NCBI GenBank assembly: GCA_964654535.1
Contig: CAZZIZ010000008.1
Location: forward strand, 1 to 39,754
Length of the DNA: 39,754 nt
Direction of reading: 5' to 3'
Source: CAZZIZ01 sp964654535
GTDB taxonomy: Bacteria; Bacteroidota; Bacteroidia; Chitinophagales; UBA2359
Part shown: in pieces, positions 22,741-29,392 of the stretch
Layout of the letters: every line of letters begins with the position of its first letter
How positions within the stretch are numbered: position 1 is the stretch's first letter
The notes under the pieces: model-generated
The model's input: the letters and a program-made list of their open reading frames with translations, nothing else
What the model was told of the DNA's origin: nothing
Databases searched by the model: none
Made by a program: the position numbers and the translations under genes

Positions 22741-24850
22741 AGTCTTCAATCCAACCATAACGACCAGATTTACCACCGTGCCCTGCGCCCATATTTGTTT
22801 TAAGTAACAAATCATTCTGATCGGTTTTCATAGTTCGCAACTTCGCACACCACTTAGCAGGCTCCCAGTATTGCACGCGCGGATCATTTAGACCTGCAGT
22901 AATTAGTAAGTGCGGATAATCCTTGCGCTCAACATTGTCGTAGGGCGAGTACGACTTCATATAGTCGTAGTAAACCTTATCGTTTGGATTTCCCCACTCT
23001 TCGTATTCAATTACCGTTAGCGGAATTGACTCGTCCAGCATAGTATTGACAACATCAACAAAAGGAACGTCGGCAACAACAACTTTAAATAAGTCAGGAC
23101 GCATATTGGTAACTGCACCCATTAGCAAGCCGCCAGCACTGCCGCCATTGATAGCAATGTGCTCTTTGCTCGTGTATTGCTGCGCAATCAAATGTTCGCC
23201 GCAAGCAATGAAATCTGTGAAAGTATTTTTCTTTTTAAGAAACTTTCCGTCCTCATACCAGACGCGTCCCATTTCTCCGCCACCGCGAATGTGCGCCATC
23301 GCGAAAACAAATCCACGATCGAGCAAACTCAAACGAGCAGTCGAAAAGTAAGGATCGGTACTTGAGCCATAAGAACCATAAGAATACAAGAAGGTTGGGT
23401 TCGCTCCATTTTTCTCGAGTCCTTTTTTATAGGCAATAGACATTGGAATCTTAGTGCCGTCCGGCGCGGTAGCTTCCAAGCGCTCGGTCACGTACTGCGA
23501 CTTGTCATAGCCGCCCACAACTTCATATTCCTTTTTTGCATCCAGGGTTTTAGTGCGCAAGTTGTAATCGTAAACCGTACGTGGACTAATCAAGCTTGAG
23601 TAAGTAAAGCGAATGGTCTCACTGTCGTACTCTGGATTCTCCGAACCCCAATAAGTGTAAACCTTTTCTGGAAACTCAACTTCGTTTACTTCTCCCGACT
23701 TAGCGTCCATAACGCTAATGCTTTTCATACCATTCTTGCGACCGTAAATCACCAAGTAATCTTTAAAAGCCTCCAGGCCACTCAACATTACGGTCGGGTC
23801 GTGGGCAATTATCTCTTCCCAATTTTCTTTAGCCAAATTATCTTTGTGGCAGCGCATCAATTTAAAGTTGAGCGCGTTCTCGTTGCTCAGTATGTAGAAG
23901 TAGTCACCCTGCTTGGTTACATCGTACTCCACACCTTGCTTGCGCTCGCAGAGCACTTGAAACTTTGCATCGGATTTGCTCGTATCAAGCACACGTATTT
24001 CCGTAGTGATTTTACTTCCCATGTACATCACGATGTAGTCTTTACTTTTGAGAATACCCGCTCCAAGGAAAAAACGATCGTCGTCTTCTTGGTAAACCAA
24101 AACATCACCAGCGCGTGCACCAAAAGTGTGTTTAAACAATTTATGCGGGCGCATAGCATCGTCGTGACGAGAGTAGTAATAAGTTGTGTTGTCCACCCAA
24201 AAAAGTGAACCCGCTATTTCAGTAATACCCTTTTCGACAATATTACCTGTGGTTAGGTTTTTAACGTAGACATCGTTTTTCTCAGAACCGTTGGTGTCCG
24301 TAGAGTACAGCAAGAGATTGTGGTCGGGACTAATATCAAAACTGCTTAAGCGAAAATACTCTAGTCCTTCGGCGAGTTTGTTTTCATCGAGTACAACTTC
24401 TTCTTCGCCACCGCCTACTTTTTTACGACAATGAATACTGTAACTCTTGCCAGTTTCGGTGCGGGAATAATATTCGTAGGGGCCATCTTTTTCGGGCACA
24501 CTTAAATCGTCTTCTTTTATTCGTCCCAAAATTTCGTCGTACAATTTTGAGCGAAGCCCCTCGCTTTGGGCAGTCATCTTATCGGTATAAGCGTTTTCCG
24601 CCTTTAAATAATCTAGCACTGCTTCGCTCTCGCGTTCGCGCAGCCAGTAGTAGTTATCTTCTAAGACCTCGCCGTGTACATTTGTGGTGTGCGGTTTTAT
24701 GGCAGCAACTGGCGCTTGCGGAGATTGTGGTGTAATTTTTTCTTCTATGGTTTCAGACATTTTTTTTGTATTCGAGCAAGCAGAAATTAACAAGCCTAGA
24801 ACGCAGAGCCCTAGAATTAAATTCAGGAAAGCGGTTTGTTTGGTTTTCAT
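22691..24850 (-). CDS. S9A peptidase, oligopeptidase B-like lipoprotein
   Basis: A 719-residue serine peptidase of the prolyl oligopeptidase family, oligopeptidase B branch, which cleaves short peptides, typically after basic residues. The N-terminus is a lipoprotein signal (lipobox LISAC, Cys25), so it should be lipid-anchored in the envelope, unlike the cytosolic E. coli PtrB. A seven-blade propeller region spans about 100-440 and the alpha/beta hydrolase domain 455-715. The triad is Ser571 in NGGSAGG, Asp656 in GLNDPRV and His691 in GAGHGG. The motif DNYYWLRER near residue 66 is typical. A TATCTTTG element lies 14 nt before the ATG. Confidence 0.92.
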   Translation of the reverse strand: MKTKQTAFLNLILGLCVLGLLISACSNTKKMSETIEEKITPQSPQAPVAAIKPHTTNVHGEVLEDNYYWLRERESEAVLDYLKAENAYTDKMTAQSEGLRSKLYDEILGRIKEDDLSVPEKDGPYEYYSRTETGKSYSIHCRKKVGGGEEEVVLDENKLAEGLEYFRLSSFDISPDHNLLLYSTDTNGSEKNDVYVKNLTTGNIVEKGITEIAGSLFWVDNTTYYYSRHDDAMRPHKLFKHTFGARAGDVLVYQEDDDRFFLGAGILKSKDYIVMYMGSKITTEIRVLDTSKSDAKFQVLCERKQGVEYDVTKQGDYFYILSNENALNFKLMRCHKDNLAKENWEEIIAHDPTVMLSGLEAFKDYLVIYGRKNGMKSISVMDAKSGEVNEVEFPEKVYTYWGSENPEYDSETIRFTYSSLISPRTVYDYNLRTKTLDAKKEYEVVGGYDKSQYVTERLEATAPDGTKIPMSIAYKKGLEKNGANPTFLYSYGSYGSSTDPYFSTARLSLLDRGFVFAMAHIRGGGEMGRVWYEDGKFLKKKNTFTDFIACGEHLIAQQYTSKEHIAINGGSAGGLLMGAVTNMRPDLFKVVVADVPFVDVVNTMLDESIPLTVIEYEEWGNPNDKVYYDYMKSYSPYDNVERKDYPHLLITAGLNDPRVQYWEPAKWCAKLRTMKTDQNDLLLKTNMGAGHGGKSGRYGWIEDLAFEYAFIFDKLGIKE

Positions 24851-24864
24851 AACGTGCGTTTTGC

Positions 24865-24872
24865 CAAAGATA
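24865..24872 (-). promoter_or_regulatory. candidate -7 element of the oligopeptidase gene
   Basis: The minus strand reads TATCTTTG, an exact TAnnTTTG match, 14 nt before the ATG. It is the same octamer as at glyS and dut. It implies a very short leader. No TTG at -33 spacing is seen. Confidence 0.55.
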
Positions 24873-24927
24873 ATAAAGCAGATGTGGGTTTTGGGGTATT
24901 GGATTTTGCCAATGTTTATTATTGTCT

Positions 24928-25139
24928 GGGCGTGCCCTTCGTCGGCCTGGTGCTTTGTTGGTTTTCAACCAACAAGCCAACGCTGCACTCAGGTCGGGCT
25001 ATTCGCTACTCCGCGTTCGCTCCGGTCTCCTTCTTGCGCTGCCAACGCATCTGCTTCTACCGCTTAGGCGGTAAGCATAAGCGGGCAGCACAAAAGAGAC
25101 TGCTCCCCTTGGTCGCATAGCTACTATCCCTCACGCAAA
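24928..25139 (+). repeat. structured interspersed repeat, subfamily B, copy 4
   Basis: The element runs from GGGCGTGCCC (24928-24937) to CTATCCCTCACGCAA. It shares long stretches with the copy at 6198 (CGCGTTCGCT, CGGTCTC, CAAAAGAGACT). The first side hairpin is a perfect TTGTTGGTT/AACCAACAA (24955-24963 with 24967-24975). The apical hairpin is TACCGC-TTAG-GCGGTA (25058-25073). An outer TGCGCTGCC/GGCAGCACA helix has one G-U pair. On the minus strand its end supplies the last four codons and the TAG stop of the ABM gene. Confidence 0.85.
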
Positions 25140-25456
25140 TCGGACGAGAAAGAATAGTCGCGCTCTACTTTGGAAATTCTGGTTTTATACTGACTGTACC
25201 ATTCCGAGCGACCTTTGTTCTGCGCGACCAAATGTTCGCTGTGCTCTTTCCAAGCCTTAATTGATTCTAGATCTGTCCAGTAAGAAACGGTAATGCCCAA
25301 TTCGTTACGCGCGCTTTCCATTCCAAGGAACCCGCTTTGATCTCGAGCAAGTTTCGCCATTTGTTCGGCCATAGCAGCATAGCCTTCGGTGTTGTTGCTT
25401 TGAACAGAACTAAATATAACGGCGTAGTAAGGCGGCTTGGGTGTATCGGCGATCAT
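25124..25456 (-). CDS. antibiotic biosynthesis monooxygenase (ABM) domain protein
   Basis: A 110-residue single-domain protein of the ABM dimeric alpha/beta-barrel fold. Visible features are YYAVIFSSV, QSGFLGMESAR, ITVSYWTDLESIKAWKEHSEH and a C-terminal WYSQYKTRISKVERDYSF. Relatives include small cofactor-free oxygenases and heme-degrading enzymes, but many are uncharacterised. The last residues, LREG and the stop, are encoded by the end of the repeat at 24928-25139, so the native C-terminus has probably been replaced or extended. The start is at 25456. A near-consensus TATCTTCA lies upstream. Confidence 0.85.
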   Translation of the reverse strand: MIADTPKPPYYAVIFSSVQSNNTEGYAAMAEQMAKLARDQSGFLGMESARNELGITVSYWTDLESIKAWKEHSEHLVAQNKGRSEWYSQYKTRISKVERDYSFSSDLREG

Positions 25457-25538
25457 AGGAATTGTTTTACGTTTTGAAGATAACTTTTCTTAGCGCAGGG
25501 GATAAGGGCTAGACCAATGAAGGAACTTAATGTACTTA

Positions 25539-25619
25539 CTGGTTCAAGTCTCCAGACTTTCGGGTTGTACAAAGTGCTATCCTGTTGTATTAGCATTCAA
25601 GTCTGAAGACTTGAACCAG
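25539..25619. repeat. REP-like inverted pair of small hairpins
   Basis: The left arm (25539-25558) and right arm (25600-25619) are 20-bp inverted copies with one mismatch, 41 nt apart. Each arm is itself a hairpin: AAGTCT-CC-AGACTT on the left and TTCAAGTCT-GA-AGACTTGAA on the right. Two inverted palindromic units like this resemble a REP doublet (BIME). No REP-type transposase gene is in the window. It lies upstream of the ABM gene and next to a structured repeat. Confidence 0.7.
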
Positions 25620-25625
25620 CTATAG

Positions 25626-25792
25626 TTGCGTGAGGGATAGAGGCCTTTGTTTGAGCTCCTTTTGCTTTTGAACCGTAGGCCTTAGCTCCTTAAGAGCTAG
25701 AGGGCCTAAGCGTGAAAAAAGCAGATAAGAGCGAGGGCCGAAAGCCCGACCCCAAACTTTGGCGAAGCCAGATAGTTTGGGGGCACGCCCAA
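25626..25792 (-). repeat. structured interspersed repeat, subfamily A, copy 5
   Basis: On the minus strand this runs from GGGCGTGCCC (25781-25790) to CTATCCCTCACGCAA. It is related to copies 1 and 3 but has paired changes. The stem next to the apical hairpin is TAGGCC/GGCCTA (25676-25681 with 25703-25708) where they have AACAC/GTGTT. The outer helix is TGCTTTT/AAAAGCA where they have TGTTTTG/CAAAACA. The side hairpin is CCAAACT/AGTTTGG. It begins 7-9 nt after the stop of the GldN-like gene in transcript sense, as copy 1 does for its gene. Confidence 0.85.
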
Positions 25793-25799
25793 CACATTT

Positions 25800-26333
25800 T
25801 TAATTCAACTTTATTTTAAACAAAGGTGCGTCTCCACGATACGATCCATCACTCCCGTACTTTTCAATCAGCGGGGTAAGTGACATAATGCGGCTGATTA
25901 ATTCTCCCTTCGACTTATCGAAGTACCACTCCTGCTCTACTCGGTAGCGCTTTACCGCTTCTTTATCCAGATCATTGCGGACTATGGTCAGCTTTTCCTC
26001 GTCGGTATCGGGATCGATAATTAGGACAGAATCGACCTTGTGAAACAGGTTGTCAACCTCATCGCCGCTCATCATTGTGTTATCGTAAGGGTCATAAACC
26101 GACAGTTCCTTTTTTTCTGCCTGCTCCAATAATATCGCCGCTAGGTCTTTGTCCAAGACCTTGAGGTTCTTGACATCGTTCTCATCATTGAAATCTACCT
26201 TAAAATTGCTGCGTTTGGCCCAAATAATGTCGGGGTTGTTGAGGTCGAGTTTTTCGACCTTGCTGTCTCCGCTTGGTGTACAGGAAAAGACCAGGAATAA
26301 ACAGGCGCTTATTAGACAATAGAGTGCTCTCAT
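25800..26333 (-). CDS. GldN/PorN-like lipoprotein
   Basis: A 177-residue protein with a lipoprotein signal (MRALYCLISACLFLVFSC, Cys18). The C-terminal half, RYRVEQEWYFDKSKGELI then SRIMSLTPLIEKYGSD and APLFKIKL, follows the pattern of GldN/PorN, a T9SS ring subunit (charged 'EW-FDK', 'RI--L-PL', and a final 'PLF'). The middle (EEKLTIVRNDLDKEAVKRY) also fits. It is shorter than GldN (about 300 residues), lies far from any gldKLM genes and carries a lipid anchor. It is best seen as a GldN-like paralogue of unknown role. A TAGCTTTG element lies 32 nt before the ATG. Confidence 0.6.
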   Translation of the reverse strand: MRALYCLISACLFLVFSCTPSGDSKVEKLDLNNPDIIWAKRSNFKVDFNDENDVKNLKVLDKDLAAILLEQAEKKELSVYDPYDNTMMSGDEVDNLFHKVDSVLIIDPDTDEEKLTIVRNDLDKEAVKRYRVEQEWYFDKSKGELISRIMSLTPLIEKYGSDGSYRGDAPLFKIKLN

Positions 26334-26365
26334 TTCGGGTTTTATATAGGGAAACTATAACGACA

Positions 26366-26373
26366 CAAAGCTA
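26366..26373 (-). promoter_or_regulatory. candidate -7 element of the GldN-like gene
   Basis: The minus strand reads TAGCTTTG, an exact TAnnTTTG match, 32 nt upstream of the ATG at 26333. It is only 10 bp from the opposing dut element, so the two promoters would overlap. Confidence 0.5.
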
Positions 26374-26383
26374 TCGTTTCTTT

Positions 26384-26391
26384 TATCTTTG
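26384..26391 (+). promoter_or_regulatory. candidate -7 element of dut, near-leaderless
   Basis: TATCTTTG matches TAnnTTTG and ends only 6 nt before the dut ATG. A transcript starting at the normal distance would have almost no leader. Confidence 0.55.
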
Positions 26392-26397
26392 GAATAT

Positions 26398-26829
26398 ATG
26401 CAGATCAAAATTCTTAACAAGTCCACACACAAACTCCCTCAATATGAGACTAGTGGCTCTGCTGGGCTTGATCTTCGTGCGTGGGTTGAATCGCCTATTA
26501 GTTTGGAGCCTATGGAGCGTTGTTTGGTGCCTACGGGGCTATCATTAGAACTGCCTCAAGGATACGAGGCACAAGTGCGTCCACGGAGCGGATTGGCTTA
26601 CAAAAAAGGCATAACAGTCCTAAATGCGCCTGGAACTGTCGATAGTGATTATAGAGGCGATATCGGTGTGATTCTTGTGAACTTGTCTAAGGAAACTTTC
26701 ATTATAAATAATGGAGATCGTATAGCCCAAATGGTTATCGCCAAACACGAGCAAGCGGAATGGCAAGAAGCTATGGAGCTAGTGGAAACGGAACGCGGCG
26801 AAGGAGGATTTGGTCATACAGGTAATTAA
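26398..26829 (+). CDS. dut: dUTP diphosphatase
   Basis: The enzyme hydrolyses dUTP to dUMP and keeps uracil out of DNA. The ATG at 26398 is used; a TTG at 26389 would add three residues but lies inside the promoter octamer. The 143-residue trimeric-type dUTPase shows all five motifs: SAGLDLRA, PRSGLAYKKG, GTVDSDYRGDIGV, NGDRIAQMVI and RGEGGFGHTG. It heads a tight plus-strand run (dut, TPR, DUF4292, EnvC-like, tatA, gatA), with 5 nt to the TPR gene. Confidence 0.96.
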   Translation: MQIKILNKSTHKLPQYETSGSAGLDLRAWVESPISLEPMERCLVPTGLSLELPQGYEAQVRPRSGLAYKKGITVLNAPGTVDSDYRGDIGVILVNLSKETFIINNGDRIAQMVIAKHEQAEWQEAMELVETERGEGGFGHTGN

Positions 26830-26834
26830 GAAAA

Positions 26835-28598
26835 ATGAATTTAAAGCATACCCCAATTGTTCGATTGCTGTCCTTGACGCTTCTCATATTCTTGATTGGA
26901 GCGGCACCACTTCATGCCCAAAAGAAGAATAGAAAGAACAAGAAGAATAAGGGAGATTCTAAAGGTGTAAGCACCATTGAAGATCGCCTGAAACTGGAAG
27001 CGCTATTTATAAGTGCTAATGAGTCTATCCTCCTGGAGGAAGATGTAATGGCGGCAGAGTTATTAAAGAAGTGCTTAGAACTTGACCCGAATCATTCTGC
27101 TTCATTGTACGAGTTAGCTCGCTTGAATTACCAAAACGAAAAGCCCAATGAGGCGATTCAATATGCAGAGGCGGCGTTAAAAGGTGAACCCAATAATAAA
27201 TGGTATCGTGTGCTTTTGGCGGAGTGCTATGCTTCAATCCGCGACTACGATCGCGCGGCGGATATGTTTAATGAATTGCGCAAGCAACATCCTGAGAATA
27301 TTGATTTCTATTTCGACGTAGCTTTTTTGTATAAAAATCTAGGAAAGATAGACGAGGCCATTGAGGTTTTAGACGACTTGGAAAAAACAATCGGTAAGGA
27401 GGAATCTGTTCTGCTCGAAAAGCAGAAGCTGTATATGATGCAAAATAAAGTTGACAAAGCCGCCGGCGAAGTCAGGAAGCTCATTGATGCATATCCTTCT
27501 AGAACGAACTACTATAATTTACTTGCCGAACTTTACCTGGTAAACAAGCGTCAAGAAGAGGCCGATGCTGTTTACCGCGAGTTAATGCTCGTTGATCCAG
27601 ACAACCCTTTTGGTCAGTTAGCAATGGTTGACAAGTTGGAAAAAGAAGGTAAGTCTGCTGAAGCAGATAAAATGTTGCGAAAAGTGTTTGCCAATCCAGC
27701 GATGACTACTACTCGAAAAGTTCAACTGCTGATGTTGCGTTATAATTTAAACGACCCTGCTGGCGGGAACGCTGACTTGGATGAGGCGCTAGATCTGACC
27801 GAGTTGATGATCAAGGCGCATCCTAATGAGAGCCGTGTATTTGCTATAAAGGGAGACCTCTTGTACAATCGTGGCGACCGAGGTGAAGCGGCTGTGGAAT
27901 ACAGAAAGGCGGTGGATTTGGATCCGAACAATTTGCCAATTTGGGAGCAGATCTTTTTTCTGGATATAGAACTGGGAGACAACAAAGCTTTGGTTGAAGA
28001 CACTAACAGAGCTAAAGAGCTTTTTCCCAATATTGCCTTGCCTTACTACTTCAACGGCATTGGTTTGAACCGACAAGGTCAACACGAAGCAGCGATTAAG
28101 TCGTTGAAACGTGCCTTGATTATTGGTGATGAAAACAAGACTATGGTTGCCGATATCTACAGTCAAATTGGAGAAAGTTATAACAGTCTAAAAAAGTACG
28201 ACAAGTCCGACGAGAATTTTGATAAAGCATTGGAGCTTGACCCTGACAACGCCATCGTGTTAAACAACTACAGCTACTACCTTTCTTTGCGTCGCGACAA
28301 CTTGGTTAAGGCAGAGGAGATGTCGCGCAAGACAATAGAGCAGGTGCCGAACAACGCAAACTTCTTGGACACGTACGGCTGGATACTCTACGAGATGGGA
28401 CGCTATGAAGATGCAGAAAGCTATCTGAAAAAATCGCTTGATGCTAACGGTAAAAGTGCAACCGTGCTGGAGCATTACGCGGACACCTTGCTAAAGCTGG
28501 GTAGAGCGGCAGACGCAGCTGTTTATTACGAGCGCGCTTTGAAAATAGAAGACAAAGCAAGTGTGCGAACCAAACTGGATACTGCCAGGTCTAAGTAA
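26835..28598 (+). CDS. exported tetratricopeptide-repeat protein
   Basis: A 587-residue protein. A signal peptide (to about PLHAQ, residue 29) is followed by a very basic stretch (KKNRKNKKNKGD). About a dozen TPR units then fill residues 55-585 (for example AAELLKKCLELDPNHSASLY, SDENFDKALELDPDNAI and AAVYYERALKIEDK). TPR arrays bind other proteins, so it is probably a periplasmic or envelope scaffold. It sits directly between dut and a DUF4292 lipoprotein, an order I believe is common in Bacteroidota. The link to the EnvC-like gene downstream suggests cell envelope work. The exact role is unknown. Confidence 0.85.
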   Translation: MNLKHTPIVRLLSLTLLIFLIGAAPLHAQKKNRKNKKNKGDSKGVSTIEDRLKLEALFISANESILLEEDVMAAELLKKCLELDPNHSASLYELARLNYQNEKPNEAIQYAEAALKGEPNNKWYRVLLAECYASIRDYDRAADMFNELRKQHPENIDFYFDVAFLYKNLGKIDEAIEVLDDLEKTIGKEESVLLEKQKLYMMQNKVDKAAGEVRKLIDAYPSRTNYYNLLAELYLVNKRQEEADAVYRELMLVDPDNPFGQLAMVDKLEKEGKSAEADKMLRKVFANPAMTTTRKVQLLMLRYNLNDPAGGNADLDEALDLTELMIKAHPNESRVFAIKGDLLYNRGDRGEAAVEYRKAVDLDPNNLPIWEQIFFLDIELGDNKALVEDTNRAKELFPNIALPYYFNGIGLNRQGQHEAAIKSLKRALIIGDENKTMVADIYSQIGESYNSLKKYDKSDENFDKALELDPDNAIVLNNYSYYLSLRRDNLVKAEEMSRKTIEQVPNNANFLDTYGWILYEMGRYEDAESYLKKSLDANGKSATVLEHYADTLLKLGRAADAAVYYERALKIEDKASVRTKLDTARSK

Positions 28599-28627
28599 TT
28601 TCCCTTTTTCATTCTAGGAATAGTCTA

Positions 28628-29392
28628 TTGAAAAATCAATCTCCCTTTCATTTAGTGCTTTTGACTCTTGTCCTATTAGGTTTGTCCTCTTGCTGGAGTA
28701 CTAAAAATGCGGATACACGAAAGCCCAAGAAAAGATCGATTGCCTTTTTAACTGATCAGCTTGAGGAGAAGCGTTGTGAGCCGGAATGGTTCTCCACCAA
28801 GATGAAATTGAAAAGTGAGGAGAACTATTTCGGCGTTAAGACAATTCAGCTGAACGTACGTGGGAAAAGGGATAGCCTGATTTGGATGTCAGCGATAGTT
28901 CAAATGGGTATTAAACTGGAAGTGGGCCGGGTGCTCATTAGTCCGGACTCAATAAAGGTTATGGACAAGTTCAACAAGCGCTATTACGCCGAGCCCTTTG
29001 ATTACATTCAAAATTACTTGGACTACCCTTTCACCTTTACCAGTTTTCAAGACCTATTGCTAGGCAATGTGCCTGATAGAGCCTCCTATACCGATGCGAA
29101 TAACTTGGTAGGCCGCTACGTGCTGCAAGCACCTGAGGAGGAAGTCTGGCTCAATCCAGTTGATTATACTGTTATTGGTTACACCAAAGCGGTACCTGAT
29201 AGCGATAAATTACTGTCGGTTGAAAACTTGCGTTTTGATGAGATAAATGGTCATATTTTTCCTGTGGAAAGAAAGATGTCACTGCACGTTCCAGAATCCT
29301 ACATATTTGATTGTCAGTTTAGCAATACTGAGTTCGATGAAAAGCAAAAATTTCCTTTTAAAGTCTCCAGTCAATATCAGCGCGTGCGCTAA
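28628..29392 (+). CDS. DUF4292 lipoprotein
   Basis: A 254-residue protein starting at TTG 28628. The lipoprotein signal ends at LLGLSSC (Cys22). The mature part is beta-rich: WFSTKMKLKSEENYFGVKTI, LIWMSAIVQMGIKLEVGRVL, PDSIKVMDKFNKRYY and IFPVERKMSLHVPESY. This matches DUF4292, whose shape resembles LolB/LppX-type half-barrels that carry lipids or lipoproteins. A role in outer-membrane lipid or lipoprotein handling is an inference from fold likeness. Its 3' end overlaps the EnvC-like gene by 56 nt in another frame. Confidence 0.85.
   Translation: MKNQSPFHLVLLTLVLLGLSSCWSTKNADTRKPKKRSIAFLTDQLEEKRCEPEWFSTKMKLKSEENYFGVKTIQLNVRGKRDSLIWMSAIVQMGIKLEVGRVLISPDSIKVMDKFNKRYYAEPFDYIQNYLDYPFTFTSFQDLLLGNVPDRASYTDANNLVGRYVLQAPEEEVWLNPVDYTVIGYTKAVPDSDKLLSVENLRFDEINGHIFPVERKMSLHVPESYIFDCQFSNTEFDEKQKFPFKVSSQYQRVR

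Noticed and set aside
23801..24208. 135-codon plus-strand frame inside the oligopeptidase gene
   Set aside because: It is antisense to the conserved propeller region and has no recognisable domain.
24684..25120. Open frames of 127 and 94 codons on the plus strand over the oligopeptidase start and repeat copy 4
   Set aside because: They are antisense to the real gene start and run through the repeat. The composition is not protein-like.
25539..25619. GGTTCAAGTC looks like a tRNA T-loop
   Set aside because: No acceptor, D or anticodon arm can be built around it, and the sequence is explained as an inverted hairpin pair.
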